From Trichoplax adhaerens (Eukaryota > Placozoa > Uniplacotomia > Trichoplacea > Trichoplacidae): 64,000 nt of DNA. Under the pieces are notes generated by a model. It saw only the letters and a program-made list of their open reading frames with translations, did not search any database and was not told where the DNA came from. The translations under genes and the position numbers were made by a program. Shown here piece after piece: positions 51,000 to 63,318 of this stretch (the first letter of the stretch is position 1; the number at the start of each line of letters is the position of its first letter). The DNA is taken from assembly GCF_000150275.1 (NCBI RefSeq), contig NW_002060965.1:4923-68922 (forward strand). The letters run 5' to 3'.

Positions 51000-52245
51000 T
51001 ATGAAGGCATTTTATTCATCTGATTAGCTTGATTCTATAGCATTCTTCCTCATAAAATCCATTACAATTTCAAACCTGTCAGTGCAGTACTAAGCTGATT
51101 TCATTAACCCTACAGCATAGCAATGCATTTTATCCATGACGGAATCAGTGCTTGGCTTTGCAACTTCTTCCAGAATCAATACTTTTCCATTTACAGACTT
51201 TGACTTTCGTTTTCATCCATCTGTTGGGTGATAATCGTAAAGTCAAAGTCTGCAACTCCAACTCGAATCATTTTGACCGTAAAACGTTCCAATAGCGCTC
51301 ATTTTGGACCATTATAGCCATACAAAATCCGATATTTCAGGCAGAGCTGAAACTACTGATGTATCAAAATGGCTGAGCAAAGGGATAGAACAACTGCGAC
51401 CTAGCTGTTTGGATTAATTATTAAAGAACTTGTCAATGGAGGCATTTTATTCATCTGATCAGCTTGATTCATTGCAATTCAAACCAGTCAGTGCAGTACT
51501 AAGCTGATTTCATTAGCCCAACAGCATAGCAATGCATTTTTTCCATGACGGAATCAGTGCTTGATTTGCAACTTCTTCCAGAATCAAAACTCTTCCCTTT
51601 GCAGACTTTGACTTTCGGTTTCATCCATCTGTTGGGTGATATTCGTCAAGTCAAAGTCTGCAACTCCAACTGGAATCGTTTTGACCGTAAAACGTTCCAA
51701 TAGCGCTCATTTTGGACCATTATAGCCATACAAAATCCGATATTTCAGGCAGAGCTGAAACTACTGATGTATCAAAATGGCTGAGCAAAGGGATAGAACA
51801 ACTGTGACCTAGCTGTTTGGATTAATTATTAAAGAACTTGTCAATGGAGGCATTTTATTCATCTGATCAGCTTGATTCATTGCAATTCAAACCAGTCAGT
51901 GCAGTACTAAGCTGATTTCATTAACCCAACGGCATAGCAATGCATTTTTTCCATGACGGAATCAGTGCTCTGATTTGCAACTTCTTCCAGAATCAAAACG
52001 CTTCCATTTGCAGACTTTGACTTTCGGTTTCATCCATCTGTTGGGTGATAATCGTCAAGTCAAAGTCTGCAACTCCAAATTGAATCGTTTTGACCATAAA
52101 ACCTTCTAATACTGCTCATTTGGGGCCATTATAACCATACAAAATCCGATATTTCAGGTAGAGCGGATACTGCTGATGTATCAAAATGGCTGAGCAAGGG
52201 GATAGAACAACTGTGACCTAGCTGTTTGAATTATTAATAGCATGA
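51000..52245. repeat. Three tandem copies of a 408-base unit, each with a hairpin
   Basis: Copies run about 51000-51427, 51428-51837 and 51838-52245. They are highly similar over nearly the whole length; copy 1 is slightly longer near its left end. Each contains an inverted repeat with arms of 14-15 bases and a loop of about 33-34 bases: 51194-51207 with 51239-51252, 51600-51614 with 51648-51662, and 52009-52023 with 52057-52071. The arm reads TGCAGACTTTGACTT in copies 2 and 3. Arms are perfect in all copies while the loop varies slightly. No open frame runs through the unit. This could be a satellite-like tandem array, part of a mobile element or a structured transcript; I cannot decide which. 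Confidence 0.85.
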
Positions 52246-53538
52246 TCTGAAGAATTGCAACCGATATGAATAGCTTTGCTCTTAGTGGTTTTTAAACTGG
52301 AGAAATTGGCATCGTTGCAGTTTGGCACTGACGATGCAGGTCGATATTCTACGTATCATGGCCAGTCAATGGCTGGCGGCTTCCTTTCTTCATCCATTAT
52401 GACTGTCTACGTCGTACAGTATACGAGTAGCATCGATGAATAAATTCACAACAGAGCAAAGAATAATATCCCAAGCGTTGATCCATTAACAAATTAGTTC
52501 AGCAGGTAGAATAGAGAGAATATCGAGCGACAGTAGCATTATTGATAAAGAAAGCAAAGTCGCCAGCCAATGTGCTAGTCCTTGTACGTAGAAATGGCTG
52601 ACATTGGAGGAGAAATCATCATCGGCTTGGATATCCAGTTGGCGATTGATTGACGACGAAATCAGTTCCCTTCTTGGGGAAGTTCATGAGCATCTCTTGG
52701 TAAATTATTCTCATGAATTCTAGTGGAAGAGATGGTAGTCGATTTCCATGAATGAGCGTCAACAAGAAAAGGGCATAGGCCAGTTTCGACTGGATGGAGA
52801 GGTAAACTGTCCACTCAAGTCTACAGCATTGACCCTGGAAGCATTCCATATTTTGCCAGTTTGCTCATGCCACCTTAACACTATACTATAAAGTTGTGGC
52901 AAGCAATGGCCAGTGTCGGAAAATTACAGTCCAGAACAAACTCTGACAACAGCCAGTACTGAAAGATTCTAAAATAAGGGATTAAACGATTCTATGCTAC
53001 TTTAAGAACCTTGAGCAATAGAAGGATCCATGACCAAGTACTATATATGGAGAGCGTAGTAGCGCAATTAGATATCATACAGCGTACAATCTAGCGAAGC
53101 AAAACCATTGGCGCTTATAGAACAATTTGACGACGCTGGTTGATTTTGGAAATGAGCAGCTTGTAAATTCTTGCAGATGGGGTTTGACTTCTGCTGGACC
53201 ATAAGCTAATCATTTGCACCGTACTGTGGCCAAAGTGGTCACAATAATATCATAAGCAAGATAGCTTAATGATAAATAGTGGTCCTCATTAGATAAGGTT
53301 AAGGCCATCGTATAAAAAGGCTGGAGTTATTAGCGAAGTTGTCGTTGGACTCATTTTCGATCTGAGGACAAGGGCGACCATATCCAAACTGCTACATCCA
53401 TTTCATCTTTTGGTGGCGTTTTGAATGATTCATCTACTTGACTACAGCCTCGATAGGAATTAGAAAGCTTGACTGTCGTAGTCGATAATTAAAAGGAAAG
53501 TTTAACTCCATTCTTACCCTATCCATCCCTACACGCTA
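52246..53538. other. Spacer before the Eaf6-like gene
   Basis: No gene supported, although the composition looks less AT-rich than the centre of the window. The minus-strand frame 52619-52849 has no recognisable domain. The promoter of the gene at 53539 should lie in the last few hundred bases. Confidence 0.4.
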
Positions 53539-54252
53539 TTGCTGTGCTGGATGATCGAAATGAGCTACGATGACGGAGTCAGTCAAGCCGAGTATTGCCA
53601 ACTCATTCAAAAACTAAAAGAAATTCAAGCCAATAAAGAAGAACTTACACGCAATCTACAGGATATAGAATATCAAATTTATTGTCGGGAACGAAAATTA
53701 TTCCAAACCAGTCGAAAATTTGGCAATGTAGCCACCGGATTGAAAGTCCAAGCCATTTTCAACGACAGCAGTCAACATGAAAGCGACAAGAGTTCAATGT
53801 GTAGTACAGATTGCTGCAAATATGGTCGTCAACGCGCTGAACGCAGTCACAGTAGCCTTGATGCTGGCGACGATTGCATGAACTTGAGTCGTAATAGTCC
53901 TGGACAAGAAGGAGCGATGAAAGACGAATTTATTTTCTCCTTGTCGTCCATGACCTCGCCAATCTATCAAGATTACTATGCCCATCAAGATGATGACTCT
54001 CACGACATGGACAATTCATCGTGTTCAGACCAGCACCATAGGACGAATAGCGGTTCGCAGTTATCTCCTCCATTCCATGCTCAAAAGAAAAGATGGCAAG
54101 GTCGTACGAGTTATGATCAAGTACAGGACTTGAGCGAGACGATGAGTAGCCATTCTTCGTCAGTACCATTCAATGATGGCCCCGACACGCTGCAAAGGAA
54201 TAATCGACATGGCAATGACCATCGAACGTCGCAGGAAAGCCCACAAGCTTAG
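53539..54252 (+). CDS. Eaf6/MEAF6-like coiled-coil protein
   Basis: A single open frame of 237 codons; a second Met at codon 8 (MSYDDG) may be the real start. Residues about 18-70 form a short coiled coil, LIQKLKEIQANKEELTRNLQ followed by DIEYQIYCRE, then a GNVATG motif. In family terms this matches the Eaf6 domain of histone acetyltransferase complexes (NuA4, MOZ/MORF, HBO1): heptads ending in an LE.QIY word, an acidic or Phe-containing turn and a GN...G end. The rest is Ser/Asp/His-rich and looks disordered, with a basic stretch (HAQKKRW). Human MEAF6 is about 190 residues, so the tail here is longer. The gene has no visible intron, unlike its neighbours, which could mean retroposition or simple intron loss. 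Nuclear scaffold role inferred from the family; the match is short. Confidence 0.6.
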   Translation: MLCWMIEMSYDDGVSQAEYCQLIQKLKEIQANKEELTRNLQDIEYQIYCRERKLFQTSRKFGNVATGLKVQAIFNDSSQHESDKSSMCSTDCCKYGRQRAERSHSSLDAGDDCMNLSRNSPGQEGAMKDEFIFSLSSMTSPIYQDYYAHQDDDSHDMDNSSCSDQHHRTNSGSQLSPPFHAQKKRWQGRTSYDQVQDLSETMSSHSSSVPFNDGPDTLQRNNRHGNDHRTSQESPQA

Positions 54253-57200
54253 TCCATAAATGGTAGCGAATTTGATCAAGCAAGCTTATCGCTCGCAGAA
54301 TCATGATGGTCATTTTCTACCTTTGGAATGGATCACGTCGATCAAAGCAAAGGTCATAAATTCTAATAATAAGAACGAGTGCAACACTAATCCAAGCTGT
54401 TAATTCAATTTTGTTCTGTTGTATGTCTAAATTAGAAAATGTGATTTACTGGAAGCAATACTCTTACCAATGCAATGATGCAATTGCTTATCGTTTCGAT
54501 TCGTGAACGTAACTCTTTGAACAGGTGGACTCCATTTTTAGGGTATCAGTCTCCACCTTGATTGACTTCACTGCTAGAATGATAGAAATGGGATCGGAAT
54601 TGCAATTTGTTCGGCACATTAGTATGAATAAGTTGTAGGGAAGTATTGAATTCTAGAGAATCAATAAAACTTTGATGTAAAAATAGAGTAACCGATTGTG
54701 CTCCACCTTACTCGAGTTTACGTTCAAAGGGATCATTTGTATATTTCTGCAGTATTCATTTCAGCCCAAAGGCTGTCATAATCGCTAAGTGTTTTCTTGC
54801 TACTTTATAGATAATTGAAAACTATTCTTGTTATTTTGTAAACTCTAAGTATGATGAATTATTAAAGATCAAGGATGATTGATTGCACATTACTGCAATA
54901 TTGATCCACTGCACTGCATCAGCCTACAGTACAGTGTATGTGTTGCTTGCATTCCTTTAAGTTAATATGAGATGGCTAATTGGAATCATTGACAAATAAA
55001 TATTTTTTGTGCTTTACAGTACGTTCTATTTCAATGATTAGCATGTTCTCTAATGGTCATGCACTACAGGTAGAATGGCTAATTCAATTTTGCATGCGGA
55101 TTATCGACAGTAGCAAGCCGTCTATTTTTGATGACCGAACTTGGACAGTGGTGCAATGACTATCACTCTTTTACAGCTTCCTTCTTATTCACTCCGAATC
55201 CGACAACAGTTCGTCTTGCCCAATCCGAATTCCAAAACACCAGTTTTTAACATCCAATCCATTCCGAATCCACAAAATACAATTTTCTAAAATCCGACGA
55301 GCTATCATCTTGTACTGTATTGGGAAATGGATCCACTGCTGGTATGGTGCATCTTGAGGTTGGCCCGTGATACTTTGCATAAAATGCAGCTCGCACGTTG
55401 CTCAACATGGATTGAAAATTTTACTGTACATACTTCAGCAGAGATCAGGAGAACAGGCAAAGCAATAGAAACATAGTAGAGCAACGCAGTGATGCAGCAG
55501 AGTAATTAAATGATTCTTTTATATCATAGCAGCTTCATACTATACAGACATTTCAATTTTCTCAATTGCTTAGTAAGGAATGATGAGGTGAAAATGTTAT
55601 AGCTCAATATAACCGTATATTGACAGAATAGGTAAAGTAATACTACTACCAAATAAGCTCACAAGGTATAAAATCTTATAAATTGCTTGGATAAAAGTCA
55701 GGCAGATATGCATATTACACATGGACAGTTTAAATCTACCGTTAATAACTCCTTTTTTTCCCCTACACAATTGGTTATATCCTCAGCAATTTGTTGAGAA
55801 TGACTAGGAATTAATACGGTCATTTCATTTGCATCCATAATACATGGTAATTGAACACTTGCACTGATAATTATTATTAATACTATAATTGAAGATCTTT
55901 TCACGTAACAAAATGATACTTTTCTCAAGAAAAAAAAGTGACAATAAGTAACATCAAGCTAAATGCCTGATCTATACATGAATATGCGTATTAAGATAGA
56001 ATTCCAAAGTCATCTGCAAGAAGCTGTTGATTTACAGCAAGATAGCGATGACGATAGCCTATATCGCATCCGAAAATTGAGTATACAAACCTACTTTAGA
56101 GGTCAGTTGAAACTTTTTACTAATATGGCTAATTGCAAGCTTAGTGAAATAAATAAATTAAAATATATTTGATAAACTACCTCTTTTCCTGGTATTATTG
56201 CTTAAGCAGTTATGACAGAACTATAGTACATATTTTAATGCGATTTTTAATCAATCATAGATCACCACATCATTGTATGACTCAGTCTATAGGTAATAAT
56301 ATTAAGCGATAGGAGATATTAAAGTGGTTCTATTAAAAAATAGGATGCTGTGATTGAATGACTTAAAATATCAAAATCGAACAAAATTAGCAATACCGAA
56401 GCTACATAAATAAACATTAACAACAACCAGTACATGATGGGAGTAAATGCTTTTAAATGCATTTTAATATCGTATCTCTATTTGCAATGATTGCGAGTTC
56501 TTGGAAATTTTATTTGTATGCCTTTTTATGATTGGACTGGCTACAGTTGTTTACTATTTACTATTGCGACCTGTTACTGTTGATATTGAAAGACTGTGAT
56601 ATAAGTAAACTTGATCAAGTTTTTTACTTTAAAATTTTTGGTTTATTTAAACTGAGCTTACATCGATCTTGAGCAGTTTAAAAGAACTCATTTTGCTTTA
56701 GCATTTCCCAACAAAACCGAATTTAGATTCATTTTTTTCCATTAGGATACTTATAAACCTTTTGGGGATCATCAAAATCTAAATCTAGCATATCTGTAAT
56801 AGGCGGTTACTGACATATATATGATCATGCAGAAATTCACTACGAACTATAAAATTTCTTATTTCTGATTTTTATGTGTACATGCTGGGCTAAAGGTACA
56901 TAGATTCCCAGAAATTCTACTAGAATATTGTTTATCATACATATTACGTAATGTCTTGTCATACATAATTTATAGATTCTACTGCCCTTCGCACTTATAA
57001 ACACTCTTCTCTTATTTACGTACATAAACGTGTCCGAGTAAGTCATAACATTATCATATGACTACCATGAGATGTTAATATCCTTTACAAGTAGCTTATA
57101 ATTATACTTTTAATATAGTATACTGTAATAAACAGCATGACACTAGATAACTTTTATTTTTACACTTATAACTGAAACTTAAACAATGATTCAATTGAAC

Positions 57201-58127
57201 GAAACAGCATGCACAAAGAGGAAAATTTTGATCAATTTTCTTGTTTAACTTAGACTTAGTATTGATATACAGAGTTATCTCATTATCTATCTGCATAGAA
57301 TCCACGTACGGTAAAATTGATGATAATTAGCTTACCTCCGCTTTATTTACTTATTTCATCTTTTTTGATGAAACCTTACATTTTTACTTTCTCTTAATTT
57401 CGACAAATTCTTAGTAAATAATAATGATATCGATTCCATGCTGTAACTAAGCCAGAATTTTCTGTTTGGTATCGTAAGACTTTGAACTTGGTTACAACAT
57501 TCAATAGAAGCAGAATCTTTTATTTCAAATCTCGGCTATATACTAAAATATTAGAAATAAGAAATACTACAATTGCAGCATTTCCTTTTTTATTGCGTGA
57601 ATGTGGACATATAATTTTCTATTTACATAAATATTGAATGAATGCAAATGTAGTATTCAATATTTATTGAGACAATGAAGCTCATAGTATTGTAGAAGCT
57701 GTAAATATTTATAGAAATTTATCATAACTTCACAAAAAGTAAAATATTAAAATTGTTACTTATTGAAGATGACTAATGGCATGTATATACTTGCTATGCT
57801 AATATATCTCTTAAGATTAGCAACATCAGCGATTAGCCAATATCTAATATTTCGCTTCTATTTTCCAGTAAGAATTTCTTTAGGTTGCCGGTTGCGAACC
57901 TGGATCTAATGCTCAGTGAATAAGGTACTATTTCGAATTGAATAGAATTTGACTTAGGAGCCACTAATAATAACCAGGAAAGAGGCTAGATATGCTATTT
58001 ACATAGGATGGTATGGCTAGTTTGACGTAAATTAGAGTTAATGCATATTTCCTGAAGTGTTTAACATTTTTATTTATTTTAGTTAGAAATGCAGGTATAC
58101 CAGTAGTTCCCATCAACACGTATAATA
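54253..58127. other. Long gene-poor stretch
   Basis: No supported gene over almost 4 kb. The only frame with some character is 55928-55698 on the minus strand: it starts MRKVSFCYVKRSSIIVLIII and would give a hydrophobic leader plus a short Cys-containing tail (CVGEKK, LNCPCVIC), like a small secreted peptide, but without a homologue or splice partner it stays a guess. Frames at 55189-55380, 55963-56172, 56840-57046 and 57102-57305 show nothing recognisable. Confidence 0.45.
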
Positions 58128-60272
58128 TTAAGATGATGCACTTGGATCAGTCAAAGCACACATATCATCATTATACTCCTTTAACGCTGCCTTTCTTGCA
58201 GCTCGCTTTTTGTCATCTAAAATACTGAAGTAATTATAAAGTAATACGCATGGAACGATAACCAAAACGCTAGCAATAATAAATCCCGTAGATAACGTGA
58301 AATGAGGATACCAATGAATACCATTCTTAGAAGAAAATAAAGTCCAAAAGAAGGCAACCAAAGGAGTTACTAGTGCCTGAATGATTACTAAGTAATTAGC
58401 TCCATCTGTGTAACGAATCAGTAGTAACGAAAAAAGCTGAGCTCCAGTAAAAAGTAATATAAATGCAGACGATGCGCCAGCAGCCCAAGGATAATGAATG
58501 TTAGAATTACCCGTATATTGAGCCATGAATCCGCAGTACATGCCGTCTTGAAATTGTTTGAAAGATTTAGCCTAGAAAAAATATAGATATATATAGCAAT
58601 TACATTCTTAAGTCAAATTCAAAATCAGTAGTGATCGAAACAGACAATTTATAATGATTCGGGCTGAAATTTTCTAGTAAAAGATAATCCTTAAGTCAAA
58701 TTCAAAATCTATAATGATCATAATAGACAATTTATAATGATTCGGGCCGAAATTTTTTAGTAAAAGATAACTCTTACGTCAAATTCAAAATCAATAGCGA
58801 TCAGAATAGACAATTTATAATGATTTGGAGTGAAATTTTCTATTAAAAGATAATGTAAACTTCAAAATGTCTGAAAATTTCCACTTGTAATTATGTCATT
58901 AGCTAACCTCTGCTGATGGTTGCTATAAAATTGCAGAATCATGCTGAATACAATAGCATCTGTACATTACAGGTACTACTACTTACTATTACTTGCTACA
59001 TGATGCTATGATGTTGTTTTTACTGGTAATGTCTCGATACCTTTGGTAACTAATACTATATAGAAGCTAATCAGTTAATTCTATTGAAAAAGTAGAATCA
59101 TGTCTAAAGCTAGTTGCTTCCAAAAGTATAGTCGTAACTGCTAGAAAAAAGGAATTTCGTACAGTTTCATTCATTCATGTAGTACTCCAATATTGCATAG
59201 GAGTTAAATGATAAAGTGCTGTAGAATATTTTAAATTGCTTGTAAATTTTGCAAGTAAAACGTTATAAATAATGGATTAATGGTGATGAGACTGAGATTG
59301 AAGATGTATTTATCAATACAATTCACATTGTCTTTCCTAATTTACCGTTCCAAAACCGGGTATAAACTCAGCCCAGAAAAATAGTCCAACGAAAATAAGT
59401 TTGTATGTTTGAATCCATGCCATAAAAACAAGAGCTTCCTCCTATTGACATAAAGTGTCATTAACAGGATATACGGAGGTATCATTTACTTACAAGAAAC
59501 GATAACTAGTGGAATAACAAAGTTGTTATATGCGTGTAACTGCTTTAGCACTATTATTATTAAAACATCAAATAACCTTTGCATCTTTCTTAATATATCT
59601 TTCCTGCAAGACATTTGATAAACTACTTGGTAGATAGGCCAATCCAAAAACGAGCGGCCAAATTACTGAGGCAATACCCTTTTTTCGATATTGACCATTT
59701 ATATCGAAAATAATCGGTTCGAAAGAAATAAACAATCCGATCAATGTGCCACATGTACATATTAGGCGGCCAAGACTGGGACGTTTGTGTAATATCATGT
59801 AACTCAATAGAACCGTGTAAGGAATTCGTAATGTCCTTAGTATAGCCTGCAAGCTTGGTAAAGTTCTGCTCGGAGGGCTAGCATAAACCACCATAAAAGC
59901 ATTGAGTGTATCTAAGAGACCTAACAGCACAAAGATCTTATGTGATGTATAAGATTTGATGGTAAACAATGGATTGGCTAATTTAGCTATAATAGCGCAT
60001 AACCATAATATAACTGGAAACCAAAAGTCGCAAGAAACAAGCGTAAAATATTGATTGCTAGGGCAATTATTTGATAAAAGAATTTGTGAAAGTACGGGTA
60101 AGGCAACATTCGCACCACATAGGCATATAATACAAATGATAGCAATTATAATTCTGGTCGCTCGTAGTGAGCAATAAATATTGCCTACTGGTAATGCTAT
60201 GCCGTTGTTGTTCGGAGAATGATTATTGCCAGTGATTACAACAACATCGATTAAATCTTCGTTTTCTTCCAT
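58128..60272 (-). CDS. CRT-like transporter 1 (drug/metabolite transporter superfamily)
   Basis: Exons 60272-59577, 59441-59346 and 58571-58128, all joined in phase 0, give 411 residues. After an acidic cytosolic N-terminus (about 1-35) come roughly ten hydrophobic segments, as expected for the CRT family of the drug/metabolite transporter superfamily, named after the Plasmodium chloroquine resistance transporter (424 residues). Family-like signs are YASPPSRTLPSLQAILRTLR in the first half, the IGLFISFEP turn, the SNVLQERYIKKDAK stretch before intron 1, GFMAQYTGN and IIQALVTPLVAFFWTLF near the end, and a charged cytosolic tail. Known family members move small cationic peptides or amino compounds across the membranes of acidic vacuoles or plastids; the animal substrate is unknown. 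It forms a divergent pair with the gene at 61719. Intron 2 contains an 83-base triple repeat. Confidence 0.85.
58607..58855. repeat. Three tandem copies of an 83-base unit in intron 2 of CRT-like gene 1
   Basis: Units start at 58607, 58690 and 58773. Each contains GTCAAATTCAAAATC, then AGACAATTTATAATGATT and AAAAGATAA. Differences are few. The array begins about 35 bases inside the intron, close to the acceptor of exon 3 (58571). Confidence 0.88.
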
Positions 60273-61718
60273 TGTGGTGCATGCGAATTATGTGTTACAG
60301 TTCAATAAAAGAACTTAATGTTTGTAGATAGGGTAGTTTGGTATCAATCAGGATTTTTATAGAGTAGTACTTTGCCTATAACGGTATGAAATGATGCCTA
60401 TAGCAAGGCTTCCATAAAGGATTTACTTTAGCCGGTTATTCTGTATAATCACCGGGATTCGTTCTTTCGCCGTATAACTATTTAGGATAAAGGGATTGAA
60501 ATGATGTCTTCTAATTTACTTTCGCTAGCATGGTACATAACCATACCATATCATACAGTAAGTGGTCAAAGAAATTGACTAATCCTATTCCGAGACGATT
60601 GCTATTTCCTCCATCATAACGTGAGGTAAGATTGATTGGTAAGGTAAGTTAACCTACCGTGCTCGGCTTTCATCGAGCAAACCATGTAGGCACTTGTTGA
60701 TATGGAGAGTGGTATGCCCCATCGTTACTACGATACGCTATCTACGGTGGCTCAGAACGGGGCTAGGCCAGGTGACCCGACCAACATGTCACCGTGACGT
60801 AGGTGACGTTATCGAATCGAGAGCGAACAGACAGCTGACGGCAAGTAGGCGAGAAGCTGACGACAGCAACCTGACCAAGCCCCAAGATAGTAGTGAGCTG
60901 ACTAAAATAGTGTCGCTGTCGTCGTCACGTCCGTCCCTAGCCTGTCGTTCTGGGCCGCAGTACAGTGTACAGTGTACAGTACAGTCTGTTCTAGAGTCTA
61001 TAGTACTGTAGAAAACGCGAAAGACAGCCTTGGTCCTGGTCTCGACGAGTCGTATACAGTACGTACAGTACAGTAGATCATAACGGTTTGAACTGATGGA
61101 TCGATGGATCTGATAGACCCTTTCTCAGGTCAAGAGTGGACGACCGAGCACTACAGTACAGAACTCGAATACGGTACTTTACTGTATGTACTGTACAGTG
61201 TACACTGTACAGTACTACAGTACACGTCAGTACAGTAAAGGACGAATCGTGTGAGAAGGTGACGTCGAGTGACCATCACGAGTTCTAGCGCATGACACAG
61301 CGGTCCAACGAGTGTCCTGAATAACGTGCGGATGTCAGTGCTCATGCCTACCGGATTGTTATCTAATGACGTTATCTTCTATCCCGATGAAATCGATTCT
61401 TTACTAGTGAATACGATCTAGAGGAAAGGGCAAAGATTAGAAGAAATTCTCGCCATTCGTCAACGTAATAAAGCAAAAACCACCTGAAAGTTTAGCCGTC
61501 GACGTACAGTAGATTGATTCTGGTGGAAAATTACGATTACTGCCTCATTGAAGCATCTTTTCTTGGCTGTTACGAAAGTCATAGTTTATATAAGCCATCA
61601 GTCAATTTGTTGGATGGTGACCAATCTTTCAACGCTACAATTATTGGTATTAAAAGGCTAGTGAAGGAAAAGACATAGCTGATTTTGGAAGAGAATTACA
61701 TTATACTACTAAGACATC
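60273..61718. other. Divergent spacer between the two CRT-like genes, with a GC-richer core
   Basis: The flanks are AT-rich, but about 60650-61345 looks clearly richer in G and C than the rest of the window and is packed with GTACAGT/ACTGTAC words (60957-60987, 61050-61075, 61150-61250). As the only DNA between two genes read outward, it should carry both promoters. The open frames in it (60694-61011 plus, 61345-61151 minus) overlap low-complexity repeats and are not supported as genes. Confidence 0.6.
61188..61215. repeat. Perfect 28-bp palindrome made of GTACAGT units
   Basis: The left half, GTACTGTACAGTGT (61188-61201), is followed directly by its exact reverse complement, ACACTGTACAGTAC (61202-61215). 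Similar but imperfect words lie on both sides. As DNA it could form a cruciform; as RNA, a hairpin. Confidence 0.9.
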
Positions 61719-63318
61719 ATGATGGAATCGAATGAATCAACTCCTTTAATAAATGGCTCAACCAATCATAACCATAGAGATGGGATTGATATCGTTAACA
61801 ATAGTAAAGAGGATGTACCTAGTTTAGATACAGTTACTATACCCATATGTAATGTTGTCATCACTCGATCCACTGCAAGTATATTCATAGCTGTCATTAA
61901 TGTTCTTAGCCAAGTTGGAATGAATATTAGTTTACCTACTCTTTCCAAAACGATCGAATCTGGTCACTGTCATAGTAATCAGTTTTTTGTCCTATTTTAT
62001 TCTGGTTTGTGGTTCCCCATTCTTTTTTGGGCCGCTGTTGTGGTCGTCAAACTATGCCGTCCAACTTTTAACGTCAGGACTTACACTTCTCACAAATATT
62101 TAATTCTTTTGGGAGCATTAAACGCTGTCAACGGATTATTGGTGGTATATGCTAGTCCACCCAGTAGAACATCGCCCAGTTTACAAGCTATTCTAAGCAC
62201 AACTATAATCCCTTACACAGTTGTCTTGCGTTATATCATTTTAAGAAAAGGTGTTAGCTACGGCCGATTGATATGCACCGTTGGTACCCTAATTGGGCTG
62301 TTTATCTCCTTAGAGCCAAACATCTTTAATATTAATCATAAACAAAGTAGTGGATCGGCCTCAGCTATATGGCCTTTCGTGTTCGCACTAGGATTTTTGC
62401 CAGTTGGTGTTGCAAATGTACTACAAGAACGAGAGATCATGAAAGATAATAGGGTTAGCTGCAAACTTGATATTATACCAAAGAGTCATTTTATCGATAG
62501 TGTTACAGACAATCTACCAAGTATTAGTAATTATGCTAAGATAGATAGCTTAAAAATGCACCATTTTCCCTTAAATTTCATACTCATTGTAGGAAGAATC
62601 ATTGGTATTTGAAGCATGGATGCAAGTTTATAATTTTGCTGGTTTATCCATGTTGTTTTGGACCGATTTCATTCCTGGCTTTGGAGAAGTAAGTTATAAT
62701 TACTCTATTGATAATTATGATGATATTATCAGCTAAGAAAATTTTGATACTTAAATACCATCCTACCATATAACACTATAATTATGTAGGCTCCACTCAC
62801 GACAATAGCCAATAGCGCGTTGTCTACTTAAATTAGCTACAGTAAAGGCATTATGCCATATCGATAAACTAATTATTATAATCTTTAACGGCTAGGCAAA
62901 AACATTTAAGCAATTTCAAAATCAGATGAACTGCGGTTTCATGTCTCAATTTACTGGAAATAAATTTGTTCACTTTCCATGGGCAGCTGGTTCGGCTTGG
63001 GTTTTCATTATTTTTTACTGTATAGCAAATATGTCTTCCCTACTACTAATCCGGTATGCTGATGGGGCAATCTATCTTGTGGTTGTTCAAGCACTTGTTA
63101 CCCCATTGGCTGCCTTCTTTTGGACACTTTTTACTCTTGATAACGGCTTCCATTGGCATCCCAATTTTTCTGTTTCTACTGGGTTTATTGTGGGAGGAGT
63201 AGCGGTAATATTGCCATGCGTGATACTTTATAATTATTTTGGGATGAAGGAACAACAAGAAGCACAAAGACAACTAGAAAATTCTCATTCGCATAAGAAA
63301 GAGAGCAAGGAAATATAA
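61719..63318 (+). CDS. CRT-like transporter 2 (drug/metabolite transporter superfamily)
   Basis: Exons 61719-62453, 62593-62688 and 62896-63318, joined in phase 0, give 417 residues. Exon structure is the same as in the minus-strand paralogue: both have a middle exon of exactly 96 bases, beginning EES/EEA and ending in FIPGFG. The polar N-terminus (about 1-50) is followed by about ten membrane segments. Shared motifs are TSHKYLILLG, YASPPSRTSPSLQAILSTT, IGLFISLEP, ANVLQEREIMKD, AKTFKQFQNQMNCGFMSQFT and QALVTPLAAFFWTLF. The tail is charged (EQQEAQRQLENSHSHKKE). The N-termini and loops differ between the copies, while the membrane core is well conserved, so both appear to be under selection. 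Same family inference as the neighbour: transport of small solutes across an internal, probably acidic, membrane. Confidence 0.87.

Noticed and set aside
52619-52849. 76-codon minus-strand frame
   Set aside because: No recognisable domain and no splice partner; the less AT-rich composition here makes longer chance frames likely.
60694-61011. 105-codon frame in the GC-richer spacer
   Set aside because: Runs through low-complexity GTACAGT repeats, with no domain and no splice support; GC-richer DNA yields longer chance frames.
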